Assembly (NCBI GenBank): GCA_021736745.1
Contig: JAIPFG010000190.1
Location: forward strand, 1-6,404
Origin: Pseudomonadales bacterium
GTDB taxonomy: Bacteria > Pseudomonadota > Gammaproteobacteria > Pseudomonadales > IMCC2047
DNA length: 6,404 bases
Reading direction: 5' to 3'
Below the pieces are notes generated by a model that was not told the origin of the DNA, ran no database searches, and saw only the letters and a list, made by a program, of their open reading frames with translations. Position numbers and translations under genes: made by a program. Positions 1 to 6,404 of this stretch are shown one piece after another; within the stretch, counting starts at the first letter, position 1, and the number at the start of each line of letters is the position of its first letter.

Positions 1-1
1 G

Positions 2-1045
2 TTATCCCTCACCTGGCAAATCGCGATAGGTATAGGCCTGACTTGGTTCGCGGTATTCGTTAATGTTATCACCCTGGATGTGGGTAAATGGGTGCCTAAC
101 ATGGGCGCTATGTTTAAAGTGGTAGTCTTCCTGTCCATTATTATGGGTGCTTTCATTTACACTCAGGCTCATGGTATGGCCAACGAATTAACCTTCGCTT
201 CCTTGACCCCCAGTTGGGGCTCCGGTCTGCAATATATTCCGGCGATTATTTACGGCATGCTGGGTTTTGAGTTGGTGAGTTCGGGCAGCGCGGAAATGAA
301 AAATCCGGCACATGATGTGCCACGCGCAATTTTTATTTCCGGACTCATTATCATTGTGCTCTATACTTTGGCAACCATTGCTGTACTAGCGGCAATTCCT
401 GCCGGAAAAATCAATCTGGTTGAGGGTTTGATGGATACCCTTTACCTGTTCTTTGGCGCCACTGAAGCAGGGAGCGTGTTTGCTTTGGTGTTAGGCATAG
501 GTGCGCTTTATACCTTCTTTTCCAATGGTGTCACCTGGGCGCTGGGTTGTAATCGTGCAGCCGCTGAAGCGGCCATGGAAGGTGAATTGCCTGCTTTCTT
601 TGCCGTTGAAAGTAAAACCCGCGGTACCCCGGTTGGTGCGGCGGTGGCAATGGGCGTCGTCAGTACGGTGCTCTTGATGATGTATGGTTTTATGGCCGGA
701 TCGAACGAAGATTTGTTCTGGTCGCTTTTTGCCTTCAGCGCAATCATATTCCTGTTGCCCTATATCGGTATGTTACTGGCCTTCATCAAAATGCGTGTCG
801 TCGATGGAAGTCGTGTTCGGCCATTTGCCATTCCCGGTCAATTGTTCGTCGCCCGTTTACTTGCCTACACTTGTATATCGGTTTTGCTGTTGACCATAGC
901 ACTGTTTGTTTATACCCCCGGTGAAGGTATTCAATGGCCAGTATTGCTAGGAGCTGTCAGTATGATTGCTGTAGGGGAGGTTGTAATTCGTTGTTCGGAG
1001 AAAGATAAGAGCCGTAATCGGCAACCAACTTTAGCAGGCCTCTAA
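2..1045 (+). CDS. APC-superfamily amino acid/polyamine permease, 5'-truncated
   Basis: An inner-membrane transporter of the amino acid-polyamine-organocation superfamily. The frame is open from base 2, so the start codon and roughly the first three membrane spans lie off the left edge; the GTG at 80 is internal, not a start. The visible 347 residues hold about nine hydrophobic spans, consistent with TM4-TM12 of a 12-span fold. These lie near residues 3-24, 33-53, 74-92, 110-132, 155-182, 211-229, 238-263, 284-304 and 312-330. The segment GMLGFELVSSGSAEMKNPAH matches the TM6 and following loop of the family: a glycine-rich broken helix with a conserved Glu, then the KNP motif. The C-terminus is short and charged (EKDKSRNRQ). 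Substrate cannot be told from sequence. The gene lies 129 bp upstream of gss on the same strand, so an ornithine, polyamine, glutamate or related substrate is possible, but that rests only on context. Family assignment is firm; substrate is not. Confidence 0.88.
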   Translation, partial: LSLTWQIAIGIGLTWFAVFVNVITLDVGKWVPNMGAMFKVVVFLSIIMGAFIYTQAHGMANELTFASLTPSWGSGLQYIPAIIYGMLGFELVSSGSAEMKNPAHDVPRAIFISGLIIIVLYTLATIAVLAAIPAGKINLVEGLMDTLYLFFGATEAGSVFALVLGIGALYTFFSNGVTWALGCNRAAAEAAMEGELPAFFAVESKTRGTPVGAAVAMGVVSTVLLMMYGFMAGSNEDLFWSLFAFSAIIFLLPYIGMLLAFIKMRVVDGSRVRPFAIPGQLFVARLLAYTCISVLLLTIALFVYTPGEGIQWPVLLGAVSMIAVGEVVIRCSEKDKSRNRQPTLAGL

Positions 1046-1120
1046 TGAGAGAATTTTTATTATCGTGATCGCTCCTGGATTATCAGGCTAGAACCACCAA
1101 AACATGATGACTGCACTCTA

Positions 1121-1148
1121 TTCACAAACGAGAGTAGTGTTGTACATT
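1121..1148 (+). promoter_or_regulatory. Candidate sigma-70-like promoter for gss
   Basis: TTCACA at 1121-1126 (five of six matches to the -35 consensus) is followed by a 16 bp spacer and TACATT at 1143-1148 (four of six matches to the -10 consensus). Transcription would begin near 1155 and leave a leader of about 20 bases before the gss ATG, just enough for its ribosome binding site. Such matches arise often by chance. The 129 bp gap before gss is the main reason to expect a promoter here, but read-through from the permease gene is equally possible. Confidence 0.27.
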
Positions 1149-1165
1149 GCACGCTGATTAATGCT

Positions 1166-1170
1166 GAGGT
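1166..1170 (+). promoter_or_regulatory. Ribosome binding site of gss
   Basis: GAGGT lies four bases before the ATG at 1175. The spacing is on the short side, but no other ATG in this frame nearby is better placed. This start puts the catalytic cysteine at residue 59, the same number as in the E. coli enzyme, which supports the choice. Confidence 0.6.
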
Positions 1171-1174
1171 CAAA

Positions 1175-3079
1175 ATGCAAGAAAAAACACTGAATCCGCA
1201 GGCCAAATTTGGTGAACTTCTGGGCATGGCTCCTGGCAATGTGCCGGTTTATTGCTCCGATTACGACACCGCCGACGATGAACAATTGCCTGACCGTCAT
1301 GCCTATCGTAGCTATGTCGATGGTATTTACATGGGCTATAAGTGGCAATGTGTTGAGTTTGCGCGGCGCTGGATGTATTTGAATAAGGGGTATATTTTCG
1401 ATGACGTGGCAATGGCTTACGATATCTTTCGGCTGCCCTCCGTACGAGTCGCCCACGAAAACAAACGGTTACCCTTGCACGCCTTTCGTAATGGTTCGAA
1501 ACGTCATCCGGAACCGGGTTGTCTGTTAATCTGGGACGAAGGGGGTGAGTTTGAAGATACGGGGCATGTCGCGGTGGTAACGGAAGTTACGGAGCATTAT
1601 ACGCGCTTTGCCGAACAGAATGTGGGGTTTAGAGTTTGGCCTAATGGCCATGACTATGCGCGCGAAATCAAAGCGAAGGTGACCGATTCCGGGGAATATT
1701 GGCTGGAGTGTTCATTTGGCGATGCCAGTATTCGGGGTTGGGTTATACAGACGGAGGATGATCGTTACGCCGAAAGATTCCCGGAGTTGGATAAGCGCCT
1801 CCTTAATGCGCAAATGCGGGAGGTGCCGAATCATGGTCAAGCGGAACGTTCATGGTTGAATATTGCAAACCCGGACGAGGCCGCCTACGTTGCGTTTATG
1901 CACGGACACCGGATGACCGGTGTTGACACTGACCAATACAAATATTTTTGTATTTCTGAAACCGCTAACGCAGAGCTCAAACGCGCGACAAATGAATTGC
2001 ATCAACTTTTTATGCATGCCACGGACTATGTGTTACGCGACCCCGATCTCCTGGAGAATTTCAATATTCCTCGAGCCCTGTGGGGAAAAATCCGCCAATC
2101 CTGGAATAACCGGCGCCATCAGATGATTACCGGCCGGTTCGATTTTTCCTTGTCTGAACGGGGGATAAAAGTTTACGAATACAATTGTGATTCGGCATCC
2201 TGTCATATTGAGTGTGGAAAAATTCAGGGTAAGTGGGCCAAACATTTTGATTGCAACCTGGGACGTGATCCGGGACAGTTCCTGCATCAGGAGCTACGCG
2301 ATGCCTGGAAAGCCAGTGGCATCAACCAAGATATTCTGCATATCATGCAGGATCGTGATCTTGAAGAAACATATCACGCCCTGTTTATGCAGGAAGCGAT
2401 GGAAGAAGCGGGCATTCGCAGCAAGATAATCCATGGCGTGGCGGGCCTGAGCTGGGATGAGGAGGGCAATATTCTCGATGCGGATGGCGTTAGAATTCGC
2501 TGGGTTTGGAAAACCTGGGCTTGGGAAACAGCACTGGATCAGATTCGTGCCGAATGCGAAGACGATGAAGAAAAGCTCAATCACTATCCGGCGGGTCAGC
2601 GTCATGCGGGAGCGCCACGGTTGGTCGATGTGCTGTTGCGTAAAGAGGTGATGGTGTTTGAGCCCCTGTGGACGTTAATTCCGAGCAACAAGGCTATTCT
2701 ACCGGTTCTCTGGACTCTATTCCCCAACCATGCCTATTTGCTGAATTCCTCCTTCAACCTGTCCGACGATTTGCAAGCGCAGGGTTATGTCGCTAAGCCC
2801 ATTGCCGGCCGTGCAGGACTAAATATCAGCATTTTCGATAAACACGATCAGTTGGTGGAGGGTACCGAGGGAAGATTTGAAAATCAGAATACGATTTATC
2901 AAGAGTTTTTCAGACTTCCCGTGATTGGGGGGTACAACGTTCAGCTGAGCACTTTTACGGCTGCGGGCGTTTATGCCGGTAGTGGTGTGCGTGTCGATTC
3001 ATCATTGGTGATTAAACTCGATAGCGATACCATGCCGTTGCGGGTGTTGCCGGATGTTGAAATGGGTAAGAGGGTATAG
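1175..3079 (+). CDS. gss: Bifunctional glutathionylspermidine amidase/synthetase
   Basis: A cytosolic enzyme that joins glutathione to spermidine using ATP (C-terminal synthetase) and hydrolyses the same amide bond (N-terminal amidase). The 634 residues align along their whole length with E. coli Gss (619). Residues 1 to about 200 are a CHAP/NlpC-P60-like cysteine amidase. Cys59 in YKWQCVEFARR, His131 in DTGHVAVVTE and Glu147 in FAEQNV match the E. coli triad Cys59-His131-Glu147. From about 205 to the end is the ATP-grasp-like synthetase: MITGRFDF (Arg321, Asp323), KVYEYNCDSASCH (Glu335, Asn337, Cys343), HIMQDRDLEE (Glu397-Glu398), VWKTWAWETA, FEPLWTLIPSNKAILP, and VAKPIAGRAG with the presumed nucleotide-binding Lys541. 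Both active sites look intact. The C-terminus runs about 15 residues beyond the E. coli protein. A permease gene precedes it on the same strand; acnA-fumC converges from the other side. In E. coli the product modifies protein thiols under oxidative stress; that role here is inferred. Confidence 0.97.
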   Translation: MQEKTLNPQAKFGELLGMAPGNVPVYCSDYDTADDEQLPDRHAYRSYVDGIYMGYKWQCVEFARRWMYLNKGYIFDDVAMAYDIFRLPSVRVAHENKRLPLHAFRNGSKRHPEPGCLLIWDEGGEFEDTGHVAVVTEVTEHYTRFAEQNVGFRVWPNGHDYAREIKAKVTDSGEYWLECSFGDASIRGWVIQTEDDRYAERFPELDKRLLNAQMREVPNHGQAERSWLNIANPDEAAYVAFMHGHRMTGVDTDQYKYFCISETANAELKRATNELHQLFMHATDYVLRDPDLLENFNIPRALWGKIRQSWNNRRHQMITGRFDFSLSERGIKVYEYNCDSASCHIECGKIQGKWAKHFDCNLGRDPGQFLHQELRDAWKASGINQDILHIMQDRDLEETYHALFMQEAMEEAGIRSKIIHGVAGLSWDEEGNILDADGVRIRWVWKTWAWETALDQIRAECEDDEEKLNHYPAGQRHAGAPRLVDVLLRKEVMVFEPLWTLIPSNKAILPVLWTLFPNHAYLLNSSFNLSDDLQAQGYVAKPIAGRAGLNISIFDKHDQLVEGTEGRFENQNTIYQEFFRLPVIGGYNVQLSTFTAAGVYAGSGVRVDSSLVIKLDSDTMPLRVLPDVEMGKRV

Positions 3080-3104
3080 TTTAAAAATATGAAGGGAATG
3101 CCCA

Positions 3105-3254
3105 GTGGAAGGGTTTACTTGTTGCGGGTTGTTTTATGCTGTTTTTCTGTTAATTCTTATCGGCAGTGGAATATTCAAAATAAATCTTAGATTGTCGATT
3201 AAAAATGAATCATATCTTATTGAAAACAAAGAGTATAAAAACAAATTAATCTGA
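3105..3254 (+). CDS. Possible 49-aa single-span membrane microprotein
   Basis: An unrecognised small open frame in the AT-rich gap between gss and fumC. A GTG start at 3105 is preceded by AAGGGA (3092-3097) with a seven-base spacer, a good ribosome binding site arrangement. It begins 25 bp after the gss stop, so it could share the gss transcript. The product would start MEGFTCCGLFYAVFLLILIG. Residues 5-24 are strongly hydrophobic with a CC pair at 6-7, which looks like one transmembrane helix. The remainder (about 25-49) is polar, rich in Lys, Asn and Glu and ends in a basic patch. The stop TGA at 3252-3254 lies just short of the fumC stop codon on the opposite strand. Against it: the region is about 29% GC, the start is not ATG, and a frame this short can be open by chance. 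No function is proposed. Confidence 0.3.
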   Translation: MEGFTCCGLFYAVFLLILIGSGIFKINLRLSIKNESYLIENKEYKNKLI

Positions 3255-3262
3255 AAGATTAA
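3237..3262 (-). terminator. Terminator-like hairpin after fumC
   Basis: TTAATCT (3246-3252) and AGATTAA (3256-3262) form a perfect seven-base inverted repeat with a three-base loop, overlapping the fumC stop codon (3259-3261). Read on the - strand, the stem is followed directly by TTTGTTTTT, the layout of an intrinsic terminator for the acnA-fumC transcript. The stem has only one G-C pair, so it would be weak. On the + strand no T-run follows directly, so it is not a convincing terminator for gss. Confidence 0.35.
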
Positions 3263-4626
3263 ATCATGTTTTTCGGGTCAAGCAAGGACTCAAGTTCCTG
3301 ACGTGATATGGTGGTTGACTCTTCGGCAACATCAAGAATAGAGCGATTTTGTGCAAAGGCTTGTTTGGCGATTTCGGCCGCTTTGGCGTAGCCCAAAACC
3401 GGGGTTAAGGCCGTCACTAAAATAGGATTTTGATTCAGGTTTTTCCTTATATTTTGCTCGCGAACTTTGAGTGTCGCAATGGCCTTATCAGCTAATAAAT
3501 GGCAAGTGTTGGTGAGTAATTCGATGCTTTGCAATAAGTTATAGGCAATGACCGGCAACATCAGGTTTAACTGAAAATTACCCGATTGCCCGGCAATAGC
3601 GATGGTGGCGTCATTGCCTATCACCTGCGCGGCGACCATCGTAGCGGACTCCGGAATGACTGGGTTAACTTTGCCCGGCATGATGCTGCTTCCCGGTTGT
3701 ACCGGTTCCAACTCAATCTCACCTAGCCCCGAAAGCGGGCCGCTATTCATCCAGCGTAAATCATTAGCGATCTTCATGATGGCGATGGCAACCACGCGTA
3801 AATGGCCTGATAATTCCACGCTGGTATCTTGACAACTTAAGGCTTCAAAGAACGAGGGGTTTGGTTCGAATTCGATCCCCGTCAATTCTGATAACTCGGC
3901 GGCAAAAGTGCTGGCAAATTTCGGATGTACATTGACTCCGGTTCCTACGGCCGAGCCGCCTTGTGCGAGCAGGCTCAATCGTGGCAGACAATCGGTGAGA
4001 CGTTGCTGGCAATGTTCAATTTGCGCCGACCAAGCGCCCAATTCCTGGGCCATGGTTAAGGGCATCCCGTCCATCAAATGCGTACGCCCGGTTTTGATGA
4101 CTGTTTTGAGTGTTTTGGCTTTTTTCTCAAGGGTCTGTTGCAGGTGTTGCAGGGCCGGTAAGAGTCCTTTGTGCAGGCGTATCGTAGCGCTGACATGGAT
4201 AGCTGAGGGAATCACATCGTTGCTGCTTTGGGCGAGATTTACATGGTCATTGGGATGAATGGGCTTTGCCAGCTTCTTGCTGGCCAGGGTAGCAATCACC
4301 TCATTGATATTCATATTAGTGCTGGTACCGGAACCGGTCTGAAACACATCCACGGGAAACTCCGCATCATACTTGCCAGCGGCAATATCCAGTGCAATCA
4401 GACGAATCGCCTTGGCGGTGGATTTGCTGATTTGCTTTAGTTGGGCATTACTGCTGGCCGCACAGGCTTTAATTAGCCCTAATGCCTGGATAAAGGCCCG
4501 AGGCATTGGTAATCCACTGACCGGAAAGTTTTCCACAGCGCGTTGAGTCTGTGGGCCATAAAGCGCTTTTGCCGGTACTTTCACGGCGCCAAGACTGTCT
4601 TTTTCGATACGATATTTCACTGGCAT
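3259..4626 (-). CDS. fumC: Class II fumarate hydratase (fumarase C)
   Basis: Catalyses reversible hydration of fumarate to L-malate in the TCA cycle; this class is an iron-independent, oxygen-stable homotetramer in the cytosol. The 455 residues fit the family (E. coli FumC has 467). Visible motifs, numbered from the ATG: FQTGSGTSTNMNINE (96-109), HPNDHVNLAQSSND (124-137), KTGRTHLMDGMPL (178-190) with His183 matching the E. coli catalytic His188, and the superfamily signature GSSIMPGKVNP (312-322) whose mobile-loop serines are 313-314. The THLMDGMP and GKVNPVIPE wording resembles Pseudomonas-type FumC more than E. coli. Other class II superfamily members (aspartase, argininosuccinate lyase) are less likely given the full motif set. 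It follows acnA with three bases between the acnA stop and this ATG. A GTG two codons later (4618-4620) is better placed relative to the AGGG at 4628-4631, so the true protein may be 453 residues beginning MKYRIEKDSLG. Confidence 0.96.
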   Translation of the reverse strand: MPVKYRIEKDSLGAVKVPAKALYGPQTQRAVENFPVSGLPMPRAFIQALGLIKACAASSNAQLKQISKSTAKAIRLIALDIAAGKYDAEFPVDVFQTGSGTSTNMNINEVIATLASKKLAKPIHPNDHVNLAQSSNDVIPSAIHVSATIRLHKGLLPALQHLQQTLEKKAKTLKTVIKTGRTHLMDGMPLTMAQELGAWSAQIEHCQQRLTDCLPRLSLLAQGGSAVGTGVNVHPKFASTFAAELSELTGIEFEPNPSFFEALSCQDTSVELSGHLRVVAIAIMKIANDLRWMNSGPLSGLGEIELEPVQPGSSIMPGKVNPVIPESATMVAAQVIGNDATIAIAGQSGNFQLNLMLPVIAYNLLQSIELLTNTCHLLADKAIATLKVREQNIRKNLNQNPILVTALTPVLGYAKAAEIAKQAFAQNRSILDVAEESTTISRQELESLLDPKNMI

Positions 4627-4627
4627 A

Positions 4628-4631
4628 CCCT
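4628..4631 (-). promoter_or_regulatory. Ribosome binding site of fumC, overlapping the acnA stop
   Basis: On the - strand the acnA stop TAG runs into GGT, giving AGGG at 4631-4628. This is only one base from the fumC ATG at 4626, too close for normal initiation, but seven bases from the GTG at 4620. No other purine-rich site is visible at the right distance from the ATG. The site therefore favours the GTG start and implies that ribosomes finishing acnA arrive at the fumC start. Confidence 0.5.
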
Positions 4632-6404
4632 AGAGCTGATTCAAAACAAAAGGCAAAATGCCCCCGGCTAAATAGTAATTCACTTCCATGGCGGTATCGA
4701 GACGAGATTGGACCTCAAGTTCCTGTTTTTTAGCGTTGCCAGCATGAATAACTAACTGAAAGTGTTGCTTCGGCTGGAGTTGTTTGTCCAGTCCAATAAT
4801 ATCAATCGCTTCATCTCCGGTAAGCGCCAAAGAAGCCACCGTCACCCCGGCGGGAAGCTGTACTGGTAACACCCCCATACCGATGAGATTGGAGCGATGG
4901 ATACGCTCGAAGCTTTGGGCAATAACAGCCTTAACACCTAATAGTAATGTTCCCTTGGCGGCCCAGTCACGGCTGGAACCGGTGCCATATTCTTTGCCGG
5001 CAAAAACAACGGTGGCAATGTTCTTTTCGAGATAGTGCATGGCGGCATCGTAGATAAATACGGGCTCTTTGGTTTCGGCGATGCGGGTATAACCCCCTTC
5101 GACACCAGGAACCATTTGGTTGCGTATTCTGATATTGCCGAAGGTCCCGCGCATCATTACCTGATGGTTCCCGCGTCTTGAGCCGAAGGAGTTAAAGTCT
5201 GACTCGTTGACACCTTTACTTCGCAAATAATCCGCCGCAGGGCTGTTGGTTGGAATGCTACCCGCCGGTGAAATATGATCGGTTGTGACGGAATCACCCA
5301 AAATAGCGAGAATCCTTGCGCCATTGAGGTTTTTCTTCTCTGTGTTGGTGTATTTTTCTTCGAAAAATGGCGGTAATTGTAGGTAGGTGGAATCAGCCGA
5401 AAACGGATAAGTTTTGTCTGTGGCTGTGGTGATTGTGCGCCAGCTTTCGTCACCGGCAAATACCTGTGAATATTGCTGTTGAAACATGTTCTTATCGATT
5501 AACTGCATGGCCTGTTCGATTTCAGCGGTGGTTGGCCAGAGGTCTTTAAGGTAGATATCCGTGCCATCGACAGACTGCCCTAACGGTTCTGAACTGAGGT
5601 CGATACGTGTTGTGCCAGCCAGTGCGAAAGCGACCACCAGCGGGGGAGAGGCGAGCCAATTGGCTTTGACCAGGGGATGAATCCGGCCTTCGAAGTTACG
5701 ATTGCCGGAGAGTACCGAGCAGACGACCAAGTTATTCTCATTGACGCAGTTGGCAACGTTGTCCGGTAACGGCCCGGAATTACCGATACAGGTAGTACAG
5801 CCATAGCCAACCAAGTTAAAACCGAGTTGATCCAGAAATTGTTGCAGGCCCGCTTTAACCAGATAATCCGTGACGACTTTAGAGCCGGGTGCTAAGGAAG
5901 ATTTCACCCAGGGTTTTCTGGACAAACCGGCAGTGACCGCTTTCTTGGCCAGTAGTCCTGCGGCTAGCATTACCGCAGGGTTTGATGTGTTGGTACAGGA
6001 AGTGATGGCGGCAATCGCCACATCGCCGTGATGCATTACTTCGTTAGAACGCTGCAAAGGGAAGCCCTGATTAAGTACGCCCGCTTTGCCGTCCAATTCG
6101 ATAAACTGGTCCATCGTGGTTTTTAGTTGGGGCAGGGCCACTCGATCCTGTGGCCGCTTCGGGCCCGCCAGGCTGGCTTCCACATCGCTGATATTCAGAT
6201 GCAGGTGTTCGGCATACTGAGGGTGAGGCGATTGATGATCGTGCCAGAGACCCTGTACTTTACAGTAGTGCTCAACCAGGTCGATACAGGCCTGATCCCG
6301 CCCGGTTAGCGTGAGATACTCCAGGGTTTTTTGGTCAACCGGGAAAAACCCGCAGGTTGCCCCATATTCGGGGGCCATGTTGGCAATCGTTGCACGGTCG
6401 GCCA
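4630..6404 (-). CDS. acnA: Aconitate hydratase A, N-terminus beyond the window
   Basis: A cytosolic [4Fe-4S] enzyme isomerising citrate and isocitrate via cis-aconitate. The frame is open to the right edge; the ATG at 6378 is internal, since the upstream codons read ADRATIAN, continuous with the conserved ADRATIANMAPEYGATCGFF. About 590 residues are visible, so roughly 300 of the usual 890 are missing. Numbered from that internal Met, the cluster ligands are Cys128 in ITSCTNTSNP and Cys194/Cys197 in GYGCTTCIGNSGP. Active-site segments SGNRNFEGR (224-232), GDSVTTDHISPAG (361-373) and GTGSSRDWAAKG (465-476) are all present. The C-terminal swivel domain (about 350-582) includes SFGSRRGNHQVMMRGTFGN and QSFERIHRSNLIGMGVLP and ends in a typical GGILPFVLNQL tail. 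The motif order and this swivel domain at the C-terminus indicate AcnA/IRP type rather than AcnB. It is followed at once by fumC, evidently in one operon. Its promoter lies outside the window. Confidence 0.97.
   Translation of the reverse strand, partial: ADRATIANMAPEYGATCGFFPVDQKTLEYLTLTGRDQACIDLVEHYCKVQGLWHDHQSPHPQYAEHLHLNISDVEASLAGPKRPQDRVALPQLKTTMDQFIELDGKAGVLNQGFPLQRSNEVMHHGDVAIAAITSCTNTSNPAVMLAAGLLAKKAVTAGLSRKPWVKSSLAPGSKVVTDYLVKAGLQQFLDQLGFNLVGYGCTTCIGNSGPLPDNVANCVNENNLVVCSVLSGNRNFEGRIHPLVKANWLASPPLVVAFALAGTTRIDLSSEPLGQSVDGTDIYLKDLWPTTAEIEQAMQLIDKNMFQQQYSQVFAGDESWRTITTATDKTYPFSADSTYLQLPPFFEEKYTNTEKKNLNGARILAILGDSVTTDHISPAGSIPTNSPAADYLRSKGVNESDFNSFGSRRGNHQVMMRGTFGNIRIRNQMVPGVEGGYTRIAETKEPVFIYDAAMHYLEKNIATVVFAGKEYGTGSSRDWAAKGTLLLGVKAVIAQSFERIHRSNLIGMGVLPVQLPAGVTVASLALTGDEAIDIIGLDKQLQPKQHFQLVIHAGNAKKQELEVQSRLDTAMEVNYYLAGGILPFVLNQL

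Noticed and set aside
1040..1060. CTCT-AATG-AGAG inverted repeat across the permease stop codon, followed by AATTTTTATTAT, as a possible terminator.
   Set aside because: The stem is only four pairs with two G-C pairs and is separated from the T-run by two As. That is too weak to call a terminator, though it would matter if gss is shown to have its own promoter.
1065..1092. Short inverted repeats in the permease-gss gap (TGAT/ATCA and CCTG-GATTAT-CAGG) as a possible operator.
   Set aside because: The arms are only four bases each, do not extend and match no operator I recognise; such repeats are expected by chance.
1118..1456. A 112-codon - strand frame opposite the start of gss, and other long antisense frames over gss, fumC and acnA.
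   Set aside because: They lie opposite strongly conserved enzyme coding sequence, show no family resemblance and are best explained as shadows of the real reading frames.
3089..3190. A 33-codon ATG frame overlapping the candidate microprotein in another frame (begins MKGMPSGRVYLL).
   Set aside because: It has no purine-rich ribosome binding site upstream of its first ATG and is shorter, without a clear membrane span or other recognisable plan. The GTG frame at 3105 is better supported.
1..6404. Search for mobile elements, CRISPR arrays, tRNA genes, riboswitches, retrons or defence genes.
   Set aside because: No transposase-like or phage-like protein, spaced repeats, cloverleaf-like segment or structured leader was seen. 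Nearly all of the window is accounted for by four conserved genes for metabolism and transport.

Overview
This 6.4 kb window reads as an ordinary chromosomal segment of a gammaproteobacterium. The lineage is inferred from protein resemblance: an E. coli-type bifunctional glutathionylspermidine enzyme, an AcnA-type aconitase, and a class II fumarase whose wording is closer to Pseudomonas-type FumC than to the E. coli enzyme. Base composition is mid-range in the genes. The intergenic stretch 3081-3260 is clearly AT-rich, about 29% GC by hand count. I cannot name a genus.

Layout. On the + strand, the left edge cuts into an APC-superfamily amino acid/polyamine-type permease (2-1045, N-terminus missing). 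A 129 bp gap follows, then a complete gss gene for bifunctional glutathionylspermidine amidase/synthetase (1175-3079). The AT-rich gap 3080-3258 contains a possible 49-residue single-span membrane microprotein (3105-3254, GTG start, well-placed AAGGGA) and a weak terminator-like hairpin oriented for the opposite strand. On the - strand, converging on gss, lie acnA (4630-6404, N-terminal third beyond the right edge) and fumC (3259-4626). Only three bases separate the acnA stop codon from the first possible fumC ATG, so the two are almost certainly one transcript and probably translationally coupled.

How the genes fit together. AcnA and FumC catalyse two non-adjacent TCA-cycle steps (citrate to isocitrate, fumarate to malate). 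In E. coli their orthologues are both oxidative-stress (SoxRS-linked) isozymes. Gss makes and hydrolyses the glutathione-spermidine conjugate, which is also tied to thiol redox control, and the adjacent permease might move an amino acid or polyamine related to that pathway. A shared redox theme is an inference from context, not something the sequence proves. I found no mobile element, CRISPR array, RNA gene or defence system. The points most worth a second look are the fumC start site, the possible microprotein, and the permease-gss and acnA-fumC pairings.
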